The notes beneath the pieces were generated by a model. The model was not told the origin of the DNA, ran no database searches, and worked only from the letters and a program-made list of their open reading frames with translations. Both the position numbers and the translations under genes were made by a program. From Salinibacterium sp. PAMC 21357 (lineage in GTDB: Bacteria; Actinomycetota; Actinomycetes; Actinomycetales; Microbacteriaceae): a stretch of DNA of 64,000 bases. Of the stretch, positions 9,751-18,587 are shown one piece after another; position 1 is the first letter of the stretch, and every line of letters begins with the position of its first letter. The DNA lies in contig NZ_AHWA01000002.1 in the NCBI RefSeq assembly GCF_000247645.1, positions 615,709-679,708 on the forward strand. The letters run 5' to 3'.

Positions 9751-9766
9751 GTTCGCCCTAGGCAAA
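9751..9766. promoter_or_regulatory. Possible ClgR-type operator upstream of clpP1P2
   Basis: GTTCGCCCTAGGCAAA lies 67 nt upstream of clpP1. It resembles, with one or two mismatches, the GTTCGC-N5-GCG element that I recall for ClgR, the actinobacterial activator of clp genes. The match is from memory and the site is also close to the divergent TPR gene start (9804). Confidence 0.3.
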
Positions 9767-9803
9767 GTACCGGGTCGTGGATTGATGCTTGTAGGCTCGC
9801 AAA

Positions 9804-10292
9804 ATGCAGCAGAACTGGCGCGATCAAGTCGCAGATATCTGGTCCCAAGCGGAATCAATGGCAGAAAACAATGTCGTTGCCGCCATTGACGAATTAGTTG
9901 CTGAACGCGCGAGCGATGATGCCGAAGCCCTCTTCGAGGCGGCCGGAGCTCGCGACTACGCCGGTCGCGAGGCTGAAGCCGAACCGCTGTACCGGCGAGC
10001 TTTGGAGAACGGGTTGGATGCCGCGCTGCGTCCACGTGCCACCATCCAGTTAGCCAGCACCTTGCGCAATCTCGGTCGCATCGATGAATCGATCGCACTG
10101 TTGGAGCAGCAACTAAACGAGCATCCAGACGATGAGTGGACTGGCCCTTCCGCTGCTTTTCTCGCCTTAGCGTTGACGAGTCGTGGCGATCCCATTCACG
10201 CTGTCGCGGTAGCGCTGATGGCGTTGGCCGATTACCTGCCGATCTATCAACGGTCAGTGCGGGGCTATGCGGCAGAACTTCTCGCCGACTGA
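9804..10292 (+). CDS. Tetratricopeptide-repeat protein
   Basis: 162 residues, all alpha-helical in character, with TPR-like helical pairs at about 45-130: AEALFEAAGARDYAGREAEAE, then EPLYRRALENGL, then TLRNLGRIDESIALLEQQL. No signal peptide or catalytic motif. Short TPR proteins of this kind occur widely in actinobacteria. It is divergent from clpP1 and convergent with tig, and its partner is unknown. Confidence 0.8.
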   Translation: MQQNWRDQVADIWSQAESMAENNVVAAIDELVAERASDDAEALFEAAGARDYAGREAEAEPLYRRALENGLDAALRPRATIQLASTLRNLGRIDESIALLEQQLNEHPDDEWTGPSAAFLALALTSRGDPIHAVAVALMALADYLPIYQRSVRGYAAELLAD

Positions 10293-10389
10293 GAGATTCC
10301 GGGGCCCACGGGCACTGCCCCGCTGCCGGCTACTCCTCGGGCACCATATGCTGCCCGACTCGCACCCAGAGCGAATAATCCGTTAACGA

Positions 10390-10425
10390 ACTCGTGGCCA
10401 GCTAGATAACTAGCTGGCCACGAGT
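10390..10425. terminator. Terminator at 3' end of tig
   Basis: A perfect 16-bp stem (10390-10405 and 10410-10425) with an ATAA loop, just 14 nt beyond the tig stop. TATAAA follows on the plus side. It probably ends both tig and the convergent TPR gene. Confidence 0.85.
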
Positions 10426-10438
10426 ATAAAGCTGAGTT

Positions 10439-11770
10439 TTAGGACTCGTCTGCTGCTTCTACCGCTGCAGCGTCATCCTCGACAACGTCAGCGTTTGCTA
10501 CGGCGGTGAATGCCGAAACGTCTACTGCCTTGCCCTTGGTGTCAACGACCTTTGCCTTGCTGAGCACGACCGCGAGGGCCTTGCTGCGAGCAACTTCGGC
10601 AACCATCGCGGGAATCTGGCCGTTCTTGTCGAGAACCTGGATGAATTCACCGGGCTCCATGCCGTACTGCTGAGCGCCCTGCACGAGGTACGAGGTGAGC
10701 TCTTCTTGGCTGACCTTGATCTCTTCCTTCTCAACGATGGAGTCGAGGAGGATCTGTGAGCGAAAAGTCTTTTCGCTGGCTTCAACAACTTCAGCGCGGT
10801 GCTCGTCGTCTTCGAGGCGGTTCTCGTTCTCGAGGTGACGGTGAACTTCGTCTTCAACGAGCTTCTCGGGAACGGGGATCTCAAGAGTCTTGAGCAGTTC
10901 GTCAACGATCTGGTCGCGAGCTGCAGCACCTTGGCCGAAGGCCTTCGAGCGCTTGACCTGCTCCTTGAGATCGGCCTTGAGTTCCTTGATGGTGTCGAAC
11001 TCGCTAGCCATCTGCGCAAAGTCGTCGTCTGCCTCAGGAAGCTCGCGCTCCTTGACGGTGAGAAGCGACAGGCTGATGACCGCGGTCTCGCCCTCGTTGT
11101 CTCCACCGAGCAGTACTGACTCGAAAGTTGTCGATTCGCCGGCGCTGAGCGAGTCAAGTGCCTCGTCGATGCCCTCGATCAGTTCGCCCGAGCCGAGTTC
11201 GTAGGAAATGCTCGATGCCGAGTCAACCTCGGTGTCGCCAATCTTGGCAACGAGGTCGAGCTGAGCGAAGTCGCCCTTCTTAGCGGGGCGTTCGACGGTA
11301 ACGAGGGTGCCGAAGCGAGCACGCAAGGTGTCGAGTTCGTCTTTCACGTCATCGGCGGATGCCTCAGCAGCGTCAACCGTGAGGGTGAGCTTGCTGTAGT
11401 CAGGAAGATCGAACTCGGGGCGAACGTCAACCTCGATAGCGAGAACGAGTTCTCCGCTGAAGTCCTTAACCTCGGGCCACGTGACAATGTCTGCCTCGGG
11501 GCGGCCAAGAACACGAATCTCTTCTTCGGTAACTGCCTGGCGGTAGAAACCGTCGAGGCTGTCGCTTACGGCGTGGTTGAGAATCTCTTCACGGCCGACG
11601 CGCTGGTCAACCAGCTGCGGCGGAACCTTGCCCTTGCGGAAGCCGGGAATGTTGACCTGCGACGCGATGTGGCTGTACGCGTGGTCAATGCTCGGCTTGA
11701 GTTCTTCTGGGGTGACCGAAATGTTGAGCTTGACGCGGGTCGGGCTCAACTTCTCAACGGTTGTCTTCAC
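10439..11770 (-). CDS. tig: Trigger factor
   Basis: 443 residues: ribosome-binding N-terminal domain including the [18 protein letters not shown] signature, an FKBP-type PPIase domain (about 150-240, [11 protein letters not shown] onward), and the long helical substrate-binding domain. The start is the GTG at 11770 ([10 protein letters not shown]), preceded by CAGGAG. The frame is open further upstream but would run through the tRNA-Pro gene. Ribosome-associated chaperone that shields nascent chains. The acidic Ala/Asp-rich tail is usual in this family. Confidence 0.97.
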   Translation of the reverse strand: MKTTVEKLSPTRVKLNISVTPEELKPSIDHAYSHIASQVNIPGFRKGKVPPQLVDQRVGREEILNHAVSDSLDGFYRQAVTEEEIRVLGRPEADIVTWPEVKDFSGELVLAIEVDVRPEFDLPDYSKLTLTVDAAEASADDVKDELDTLRARFGTLVTVERPAKKGDFAQLDLVAKIGDTEVDSASSISYELGSGELIEGIDEALDSLSAGESTTFESVLLGGDNEGETAVISLSLLTVKERELPEADDDFAQMASEFDTIKELKADLKEQVKRSKAFGQGAAARDQIVDELLKTLEIPVPEKLVEDEVHRHLENENRLEDDEHRAEVVEASEKTFRSQILLDSIVEKEEIKVSQEELTSYLVQGAQQYGMEPGEFIQVLDKNGQIPAMVAEVARSKALAVVLSKAKVVDTKGKAVDVSAFTAVANADVVEDDAAAVEAADES

Positions 11771-11805
11771 GTTGTGGACTCCTGTAATTCGTTGTGTGTA
11801 TTTCG

Positions 11806-11879
11806 TCGGGGCGACAGGATTCGAACCTGCGACCTCTCGGTCCCAAACCGAGCGCTCTACCAAGCTGAGCTACGCCCCG
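11806..11879 (-). tRNA. tRNA-Pro(UGG)
   Basis: A 74-nt cloverleaf: acceptor CGGGGCG/CGCCCCG with discriminator A, D-arm GTAGCTCAGCTTGGTAGAGC, anticodon loop TTTGGGA (anticodon TGG), T-arm with GGTTCGAATCC. The 3' CCA is not encoded. It lies 35 nt upstream of the tig start on the same strand. Confidence 0.96.
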
Positions 11880-12094
11880 GGCGCCGTACATAGATCTGAC
11901 CGCGACGTAGAAAATCACGCCGGTACTCAATTGGCCTCGGCAAGTCTAGCGTGAGCGAGAACAGAATGTTGACGAGATACGGAGATCGACCGCTTTCGTG
12001 GCGCGCATTCGGCGTTTATCCGCCTACAACCCAGCAAAACTGGGGCAAATTACGCGGCCAGCGATCTCGACTTCGTTCTTCGCCAGGTTTCAGG

Positions 12095-12100
12095 TACAGT
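12095..12100 (+). promoter_or_regulatory. Possible -10 box of tRNA-Gly
   Basis: TACAGT lies 34 nt upstream of the tRNA-Gly 5' end, with a weak -35 (TTCGTT) 17 nt before it. Position and spacing are reasonable; the -35 match is poor. Confidence 0.35.
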
Positions 12101-12134
12101 ATTCCTCGGCGCACAGAACGATCGGGTGCCGAGC

Positions 12135-12205
12135 GGGGATGTAGCTTAATGGTAAAGCCTCAGTCTTCCAAACTGATGACCGGAGTTCGATTCTCCGTAT
12201 CCCCT
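12135..12205 (+). tRNA. tRNA-Gly(UCC)
   Basis: A 71-nt cloverleaf: acceptor GGGGATG/TATCCCC (one G-T pair) with discriminator T, D-arm with AATGGTAA, anticodon stem TCAGT/ACTGA around loop CTTCCAA (anticodon TCC), T-arm CGGAG-TTCGATT-CTCCG. CCA is not encoded. A strong hairpin follows at once. Confidence 0.95.
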
Positions 12206-12213
12206 CCGCTGAT

Positions 12214-12241
12214 AAAGGCCGCCTCGATTGAGGCGGCCTTT
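12214..12241 (+). terminator. Terminator of tRNA-Gly
   Basis: A perfect 12-bp stem (AAAGGCCGCCTC, 12214-12225, with its complement at 12230-12241) and a GATT loop ending in CCTTT, 8 nt after the tRNA. Confidence 0.88.
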
Positions 12242-12322
12242 AGTCGTTAACCGCCATGAATCGTTTAGCGCTGCCGGAAGCTATCTGGCGCTGCCGGCAC
12301 TGAGGCGAAGCTCAAAACTCGA

Positions 12323-13216
12323 TCATGAAATAGCCTTCGCGACGATCGCTCGCGCTGCCGCGCCCTCGGGAATCGGCAGGATCGGGTAGTTGTGAATCAT
12401 GCCTTCTCCCACGTGAAAGTCGAGAGAGATTCCTTGCTCGGTCGCTCGGGCGAGAAGCCGCAACGCGTCAGCGTGAACGATGTCTCGGGTTCCCGTAAAC
12501 ACCGTTATTGGGCCAAGCCCGGTGAGATCTCCATGGATCGGGCTTACGCGCCAATCAGTCTCGGGCAGCTCTGCGCGATAGAGAGCACCAGCGGCTTTTG
12601 TCCCGGGCACGGCAAGCCACGGGTCGCTTGGCGCAATTTCGGCAAGCTTCGGATCTGTTCCGCTGATGTCGAGCCACGGCGCGGACAACACGATCGCCTG
12701 CAGCGGTTCGTGCTTTCGATCGCGCAGCTCCATGGACACAGCGAGGGCCATTCCGCCACCAGACGAGTCACCAACAATGCTGACATTGCGCGCACCGACG
12801 CCGGCGATGATCGACTGCACGAGGTTGGCAACCTTATCGACCACGACGGATGCCTGCCCCTGAGGTGCGAGCGGCATGATGGGCACGCTGATCGTTACCC
12901 CGGTTTCGCGAACCAGCTGGGCGACGAATCTCCAGTGCAGCGGATCGATCTCGAAGACGTAGCAGCCGCCGTGGAGAAAGACTGCCCGCGCGATGCTGTC
13001 TCCCGAACGCGGAGAAACGTCAAACACGGTCCATCCGTCGACGACGCGAGAGGTGACATCTACGTGACGAGAAATGGATGCTGGCGGTACGGCTTTTGCA
13101 GGACGCTGCCGTAGTTGTTCAACCCGCTCAAGTGTCTTTTGCGGATCGCTGAACATGCGTTTTGAGCCGCGAAGGGTCAAAACAACAGGCGCGAGCCGAC
13201 TCAGAAAGCTCGCCAT
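12323..13216 (-). CDS. Alpha/beta hydrolase, HSL-family esterase
   Basis: 297 residues. The HGG oxyanion motif (FLHGGCYVF), the nucleophile elbow GDSSGGGMAL, a catalytic Asp in GTRDIVHAD and His in GMIHNYPIL together define the hormone-sensitive-lipase/acetyl-hydrolase family. It probably hydrolyses short-chain esters in the cytoplasm. The natural substrate is unknown. It is preceded by a gene for a 57-residue membrane protein on the same strand with a 6-nt gap. Confidence 0.88.
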   Translation of the reverse strand: MASFLSRLAPVVLTLRGSKRMFSDPQKTLERVEQLRQRPAKAVPPASISRHVDVTSRVVDGWTVFDVSPRSGDSIARAVFLHGGCYVFEIDPLHWRFVAQLVRETGVTISVPIMPLAPQGQASVVVDKVANLVQSIIAGVGARNVSIVGDSSGGGMALAVSMELRDRKHEPLQAIVLSAPWLDISGTDPKLAEIAPSDPWLAVPGTKAAGALYRAELPETDWRVSPIHGDLTGLGPITVFTGTRDIVHADALRLLARATEQGISLDFHVGEGMIHNYPILPIPEGAAARAIVAKAIS

Positions 13217-13222
13217 GACTAG

Positions 13223-13396
13223 TTAGCTGTCGATGCGCTTCATGATGTGAACGGGAATGAACACACCGAGGCTCGTGACGAGGAGCCCGCCCATAAAGAC
13301 GACAGATTCGAGGCCCTCTACGTAGAAAGCTTCACCCATCATGTAGATTCCGCCGACAAAGAGCGCCAAAGAGATTACGAAGCCGAAGATGTTCAC
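13223..13396 (-). CDS. Small two-TM membrane protein
   Basis: 57 residues from a GTG start (VNIFGFVISLALFVGG) to KRIDS. Two hydrophobic segments (about 3-20 and 30-48) flank a short acidic loop. It is just upstream of the esterase gene on the same strand, so the two are probably one transcript. Small membrane proteins of this shape are common in Microbacteriaceae and have no assigned function. The ribosome-binding site is weak, and the call rests on frame, composition and position. Confidence 0.6.
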   Translation of the reverse strand: MNIFGFVISLALFVGGIYMMGEAFYVEGLESVVFMGGLLVTSLGVFIPVHIMKRIDS

Positions 13397-13482
13397 GCCC
13401 CCATCTTACCCACGCTAGGCACTGCAGTCGAAGACGCGCGGATGCTCCATAGATTGGGTCACTTCTCCCCACAAATGACCCC

Positions 13483-13512
13483 TTGTCACAATTCTCTGTT
13501 GCCCCCTATACT
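13483..13512 (+). promoter_or_regulatory. Sigma-70-type promoter for the DUF2510/SCO7613 genes
   Basis: TTGTCA (13483-13488) and TATACT (13507-13512), 18 nt apart, are a near-consensus housekeeping promoter about 90 nt upstream of the DUF2510 gene and ahead of the large membrane-protein gene. Confidence 0.6.
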
Positions 13513-13604
13513 GGGGCTAGCCGTTCCCCCGAACTGATCCTCCGCGGCTGGGTCACTCGTCGCACCCGTATCGCCCCCCGCGGCAGGGCACCTTGGACTC
13601 CCCG

Positions 13605-13790
13605 ATGTCTAACACTGCAACTCAGCTTCCCCCTTTCGGTTGGTACCCTGACCCCGCTGGTAGCCACATGCTCCGCTGGTGGGATGGCCAAGCCTGGACG
13701 AACCGCCTTGAAAAGCCTCGTCCCGAGATTCAGACGGCCAAGGGCTACTCACAACAACAGTCCACACTTTCTCGACTAATCGCTTCCTAA
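13605..13790 (+). CDS. Short DUF2510-domain protein
   Basis: 61 residues from the ATG at 13605 (MSNTATQLPPFGWYPDPAG). Nearly the whole protein is a DUF2510 unit (GWYPDPAGSHMLRWWDGQAWT), a short domain with conserved Trp residues frequent in actinobacterial membrane proteins. There is no membrane segment here. A TTG 12 nt upstream is possible but less likely. A bulged hairpin and the large SCO7613-type gene follow. Confidence 0.7.
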   Translation: MSNTATQLPPFGWYPDPAGSHMLRWWDGQAWTNRLEKPRPEIQTAKGYSQQQSTLSRLIAS

Positions 13791-13803
13791 GGATTATTCA
13801 CCG

Positions 13804-13841
13804 CTACTCTGAGGGTTCCGCCCGAAAGGAACCCAGAGTAG
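13804..13841 (+). promoter_or_regulatory. Hairpin covering the ribosome-binding site of the large membrane-protein gene
   Basis: The 5' arm (13804-13819) pairs with 13828-13841 through CTACTCT/AGAGTAG and GGTTCC/GGAACC with a 2-nt bulge. The loop and start of the 3' arm contain AAAGGA, the only plausible Shine-Dalgarno sequence for the ATG at 13842, and the stem ends on the base before that ATG. It can act as a terminator for the DUF2510 gene, as a translational switch, or both. Confidence 0.6.
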
Positions 13842-16800
13842 ATGGTCGATGCACCGCGTTCCTTTCTTGAGCATGTCGGACATGTGCTTTTTCCTCGTGG
13901 CCCGAAAGATCTCACTGACGTCGCTCGGTGCCCTGCTTGCTTTGTGACGGTTCCGCCCTCATTCATTTGCGCAGGCTGCGGCTTCGACCTCAATCATTCT
14001 GACGCGATTCTTTTACGGGAAGAGTCGCTAGCCGCAGCAGCGTCGCTAGACCGCCGCCTAGAGCTCATCGGCAAAATACGGTTCGAGACCGAAGCTGAAC
14101 GCACCCGAATTTTCGTCGAGCAGAGCAAAGCGGCCGAAGCCGCCGCCGCAGCAATCGCCACAACGGCAACTCGCGCAATTGCCGCAGAGCGAGCGCTTCG
14201 TGAAGCAGACGCTGAACGCCGAGCAACTGCCGCCACACGCCGGGCAGCAGAGGCCACGGCCGTAAACATGTTCAGCCCTTCGTCGCTGTCTGCATCCAGC
14301 TCGTCAACAACCGTGCATCTGAGCACCGCTGCAACCGAACACTCGCCGGCGAATCAATCAAATCTCGTCGCACCGGCGCCCCACATCGCGCAGACGCCCC
14401 ACTCAGCGACGACCGCTCAGCAATCGCAGGCCGACGGCACGCTACCGCCACCTAACTCTGCGACCGCGCTGGCTCCCCCGGCTCGCTCACACGTTGGCAT
14501 CCAAGTCATCCTGCTGATCGTCGGAGTGTCACTGCTCTCGGTCGGCGCGATCTTCTTCCTCATCTACGCCTTTATCAGTTTTGGATTGATCTGGCGGTCA
14601 GCAATCATCGCAACCATCACGATCGCAAGCATCGTGGGCGCCACTGTCGTAAAAAAACGAGGACTGTCGGCGACAGCCGAAGCCCTCTCAGCACTCGCGG
14701 TCGTTTTAGTTGCGCTCGATATCTATGCTGTTCGCGCCAACGACCTGCTGGTGATCGGAGACCTTGCCGGGCGTGCATACTGGGGCGCTGCGCTCATGCT
14801 CGCCTCGATTGGGTTCATATTCTGGCACCGGGCAAGCAGAATCGCTCTCGTCAACATCATCGGTTATGTAGTCTTCCCGCCAGCGGTGGCTTTGTTCGTG
14901 GCTGGGCTCGCAGCCGGTAGTTCCCTCGAGACAACCCTGGTTGTTCCCATGGTCGCCCTCTCCCTGGCTGCCCTCATTTACCTGACCGCCTCACACGATA
15001 ACTATCCCGGTAGAGCTGAGAGGGGCATCACTCTCGGCTACGCGATGTTGGCGCTCACACTTGGCTTCACAAGTTCGTTCTTCGACCTCATCGAGGGCAC
15101 CAACTCGTCGACCGCAGGGTGGGTACTCATTCTCGGTGCCACCGCAGCCATTCACAGTGCTGCCGCCTATCGTGCAGGGTTCACCCGCTTCATCCGCAAG
15201 CTGTTCGCAACCACCGCGGGTGTTCTCGTTGCTTGGGCACTGTGGAATCTCGTCGCAGATGCGATTTCGGGCCAGAGACTGGTCGGCGCCCCTGCCATAA
15301 CCGTGTTCGCCGTAGTGGCAACGCTCACGACGCTCGCGGTACTCACCGAAAGTAGCGGACTCAAATTTTCGCGCGACGTGCGCACCGCCACCTTCTGGGC
15401 ATCCCTTGGTGTCTGGGCTGTTGCCGCAATCGCACTGATTGCACCCTTTGCGACTTCCCTGACCGTGGCGTTGGAGTACGTCTCAGCGTGGCCATTGCGC
15501 CGAACGACCCCCGGAAACATCGCTTTCGATACTGTCGACAACGGGTGGCCCCAAGTTGCGCTTCTCTGCGTCCCCGTCATCTTGGCGCTCGGGTGGTGGG
15601 CCACCGGCCAACTTCGTCCCCGCACTCACCTTGTTCTCGCCCTGGCTGGAGCCGCGCTCGCCTTGAGCGCGCCGCTAGCCGGCACACTATTCGCAGCAGT
15701 CGCCACCTGGCTCGCACTATCCGCAGCCGCTGTCGCCATCATCGGGATCGGTCGCCGCCATCAGGCATCACGCGCAAGCCACCTCATTATCGCCGCCGGC
15801 GGCGCAATAACACTCGCACTCGCCTACACCTCCGGGCGGTCAAGCCACGAGACGTGGCTTCTTGCCAGCATCGCGACAGGAGTCGTGCTCTTCGTCGCCC
15901 GCTACCTCGTTAACGCACCAGCCGTGCGGGCCACCATGTTGGGCATCGCCACTCTCATTTTCATTGTGGCAGCGGGCGGAATCGGTGAACAACTGCAGTT
16001 CAACCTCACCACCGCGAATCCCAACCCGCTCGAATCATGGATCACCGTAGCCATCATCTCGGTCATCATCATTGCCCGCTCGCTGTGGCCCCACACACGC
16101 GAGCTCGCTGACGGAGAACGGCGGATGCTGTGGTGGATCGGATTCCTCACCACCGCACTCTCGGGCGCCTCCCTATGGATCGCAACAGCGGGCGGTGCGC
16201 CATTGCCCACTGCGCCCCTAGCGCTAAATCTCAGCCTGATCAGCCTGATCGTCGGTGCGATCTTTGTCACCGCGCTCAGCGTCACCATGTTCAATCTCGG
16301 CACGCGACTCGTTCCGCGCGAAAAAGGGTCAGCACTCGAAAAACTCGTGGCCGCGGTCGTCATCGCACCAGCGACAGTGTGGACCTTAGATAGTGCGAGT
16401 CGAGTGATTGGTCTCGGCGAGATCGCGATTCAACTTGCGCCGGCCACGGCATCCATTCTGGTTGCCACCCTCAGCATGACCCTGCGCGTACGCCAACAAC
16501 ACCCACTCATTCGCCGCACCGCCGAACTCAGCGCACTCACCGTCGCCGCCATCACCACCACAAGCGCCATCCTTCAACCCCACCAAACCCACTGGCTGAT
16601 CGCACTACTGGTCTCCATCACCCTGCTGCTAGCATCCATCTCCGCCGACGGCATCTTCGGATCACAATCCCCACGCCGCCACATCATCTGGGCCGCCGTC
16701 ACCTTCGCCACCTGGGCACTCTGGCTACGCCTCGACCAAAACCACGTCGACGCCCTCGAAGCCTACGTACTGCCCCTCGCCGCCACCATACTCACCATCG

Positions 16801-17912
16801 CCATCTTCACCGCCCGAGCCGAAGCTCGCGAGCCCCGGATGAAATCTGCACCCGTGATCGTTCTCGTCGGGCTACTGATTGCTATTCTTCCCCTCGCACT
16901 CAACTCAGCGAGCGGAACAGAACTGCGCAGTCTCGTGATCGCTGGACTCAGCGCTGCACTTCTACTTATCGCGTCGTTCGCTGAGCTCCGGGGCCACTTC
17001 ACCCGCTTCCGCGGAGTCACCATCGTGGCATCCGCCCTGGGAGTAGTTACCGCCATTGCCTCTCGCGGCGTCACGATAGTTCTCGAGAACCGCAGTGCAA
17101 CGATCGAACTAGACCTGTGGTTGCTCGGCGCTGTGGCCATACTGGTGCTCGCAAGCTTCGGTCTCGCCGCCGCAGAGTTCCCCAGCGAATCCGACAACGC
17201 ACGTTGGTCCATCACGAACGAAGTTCTCCTCGGAGCCGCAATCGTGTTGCTCTACAGCGTAGAAACTGTGGTTCTTGTTGCTGCCACCATGCGCGATGTG
17301 CCGCTCGATAGCATCCGCGCCATCACCCTTGTCGCCCTTGGCGGTCTGCTTCTCATCGCCGGCAACTGGCAGAGAGACACCCCTTTCACCCCGCGGTTGA
17401 GCCACCTCAGCAGCGGGCTCGCGATTATCGTTGGAGTCCTTGCACTCATCGGTTTCGTCGTGCACCCCATCGAGTGGATCACCGTAATATTCGGCACCGC
17501 GCTCATCGTTCACGGCAGTGTGCGTCTCGCCCACAACGCTGAAGCCCGGAGTCTGACCTGGCTAACACCCGGGCTGCTCGTCGTGTTGGTGCCGAGTCTC
17601 GTCGCCACTTTTATCAACACTGGCAGTCTCAACACTCAGTGGCGCATCGTCGCGCTCGGCATCGTCTGCGTGCTCATCATTGTTGCGGGAGCGTGGCAGA
17701 AGCTCAAAGCCCCACTGCTCATCGCCACAATCGTCGTGCTGATTCACGCCGTGCATACTTTCGCACCAGCGCTCGTCAGCCTCTACCAGCTGACCGTCTG
17801 GTGGATGTGGGCGGTCATCGGTGGAGCAATCGTGTTGTTCCTCGGCATCACGCTCGAGCGGCGCATCCGGGATCTCAAGACACTCAACACACGCTTCAGC
17901 GCCCTGCGTTAG
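13842..17912 (+). CDS. Very large SCO7613-type multi-pass membrane protein
   Basis: 1356 residues. The N-terminus has a zinc-ribbon-like pair of CxxC motifs (CPAC near residue 30, CAGC near 45), then an Ala/Glu/Arg-rich helical stretch (about 65-150), a Ser/Thr/Ala/Pro linker (about 150-215), and more than 30 hydrophobic segments from about 220 to the C-terminus. The layout matches the actinobacterial proteins carrying an SCO7613 C-terminal domain. Their function is not established, though an envelope or transport scaffold role is possible. The start is set by AAAGGA in a hairpin just upstream. Confidence 0.8.
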   Translation: MVDAPRSFLEHVGHVLFPRGPKDLTDVARCPACFVTVPPSFICAGCGFDLNHSDAILLREESLAAAASLDRRLELIGKIRFETEAERTRIFVEQSKAAEAAAAAIATTATRAIAAERALREADAERRATAATRRAAEATAVNMFSPSSLSASSSSTTVHLSTAATEHSPANQSNLVAPAPHIAQTPHSATTAQQSQADGTLPPPNSATALAPPARSHVGIQVILLIVGVSLLSVGAIFFLIYAFISFGLIWRSAIIATITIASIVGATVVKKRGLSATAEALSALAVVLVALDIYAVRANDLLVIGDLAGRAYWGAALMLASIGFIFWHRASRIALVNIIGYVVFPPAVALFVAGLAAGSSLETTLVVPMVALSLAALIYLTASHDNYPGRAERGITLGYAMLALTLGFTSSFFDLIEGTNSSTAGWVLILGATAAIHSAAAYRAGFTRFIRKLFATTAGVLVAWALWNLVADAISGQRLVGAPAITVFAVVATLTTLAVLTESSGLKFSRDVRTATFWASLGVWAVAAIALIAPFATSLTVALEYVSAWPLRRTTPGNIAFDTVDNGWPQVALLCVPVILALGWWATGQLRPRTHLVLALAGAALALSAPLAGTLFAAVATWLALSAAAVAIIGIGRRHQASRASHLIIAAGGAITLALAYTSGRSSHETWLLASIATGVVLFVARYLVNAPAVRATMLGIATLIFIVAAGGIGEQLQFNLTTANPNPLESWITVAIISVIIIARSLWPHTRELADGERRMLWWIGFLTTALSGASLWIATAGGAPLPTAPLALNLSLISLIVGAIFVTALSVTMFNLGTRLVPREKGSALEKLVAAVVIAPATVWTLDSASRVIGLGEIAIQLAPATASILVATLSMTLRVRQQHPLIRRTAELSALTVAAITTTSAILQPHQTHWLIALLVSITLLLASISADGIFGSQSPRRHIIWAAVTFATWALWLRLDQNHVDALEAYVLPLAATILTIAIFTARAEAREPRMKSAPVIVLVGLLIAILPLALNSASGTELRSLVIAGLSAALLLIASFAELRGHFTRFRGVTIVASALGVVTAIASRGVTIVLENRSATIELDLWLLGAVAILVLASFGLAAAEFPSESDNARWSITNEVLLGAAIVLLYSVETVVLVAATMRDVPLDSIRAITLVALGGLLLIAGNWQRDTPFTPRLSHLSSGLAIIVGVLALIGFVVHPIEWITVIFGTALIVHGSVRLAHNAEARSLTWLTPGLLVVLVPSLVATFINTGSLNTQWRIVALGIVCVLIIVAGAWQKLKAPLLIATIVVLIHAVHTFAPALVSLYQLTVWWMWAVIGGAIVLFLGITLERRIRDLKTLNTRFSALR

Positions 17913-17929
17913 GCAAGAATCGAGTGGCG

Positions 17930-18577
17930 CTAGCGCTGCAGCCAGGTGAGCACGGCAAGCACACGACGGTGGTCGCTGCCGGAATCCTCAAGATTCAGCT
18001 TCTGAAAGATCGATGTGACGTTCTTCTCGACCGCCCCGACACCGATCACCAGCTGCTTCGCGATCGCCGCATTCGTGCGCCCCTCAGCGACAAGAGTCAT
18101 GACCTCGTGCTCGCGCGGAGTCAACGTCATCAACGGATCCTGACGGCGACCCACCAGTTGCGCCACAACCTCCGGGTCGAGCACCGTGCTGCCGGCAGAA
18201 ATGCGTTCAACGGCATCCCGCAGCTCATCGAGCGACGCAACGCGATCCTTCAACAGATAGCCGACACCACCACGCCCCGACGACAACAACTCTTGCGCGT
18301 AGACAACCTCGACATACTGCGACAGCAACAGGATGCCAATCTGCGGGCGGAGGTGACGCAACTGAATTGCGGCTCGCACGCCTTCATCACGAAAAGTGGG
18401 CGGCATCCGAACGTCGAGCACCACAAGATCTGGGGCACAGTCATCGAGGTTCGCAAGCAGCTCATCCGCGTCGCCGAAAGCACCGACAACATCGAATCCT
18501 GCCTCGATGAGCACCCGCACGAGCCCTTCACGGAGCAGGACCGAATCGTCGGCGACGGCAACACGTAAAGGGCTCAT
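17930..18577 (-). CDS. NarL/FixJ-family response regulator
   Basis: 215 residues from MSPLRVAVADDSVLLREG. The receiver domain has the phospho-acceptor Asp in DLVVLDVRMPPTF and a Lys in GYLLKDRV. The C-terminal LuxR-type HTH is LTPREHEVMTLVAEGRTNAAIAKQL. The frame stays open upstream into the kinase gene, but this ATG fits the receiver start. It lies 10 nt downstream of the histidine-kinase gene, its evident partner. Regulated genes are unknown; the large membrane-protein gene ends convergently next to it. Confidence 0.93.
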   Translation of the reverse strand: MSPLRVAVADDSVLLREGLVRVLIEAGFDVVGAFGDADELLANLDDCAPDLVVLDVRMPPTFRDEGVRAAIQLRHLRPQIGILLLSQYVEVVYAQELLSSGRGGVGYLLKDRVASLDELRDAVERISAGSTVLDPEVVAQLVGRRQDPLMTLTPREHEVMTLVAEGRTNAAIAKQLVIGVGAVEKNVTSIFQKLNLEDSGSDHRRVLAVLTWLQR

Positions 18578-18587
18578 GCGCTCAAGA

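Noticed and set aside
11771..11863. Longer tig reading frame with an ATG at 11863
   Set aside because: It runs through the tRNA-Pro gene; the GTG at 11770 has a ribosome-binding site and matches trigger-factor N-termini.
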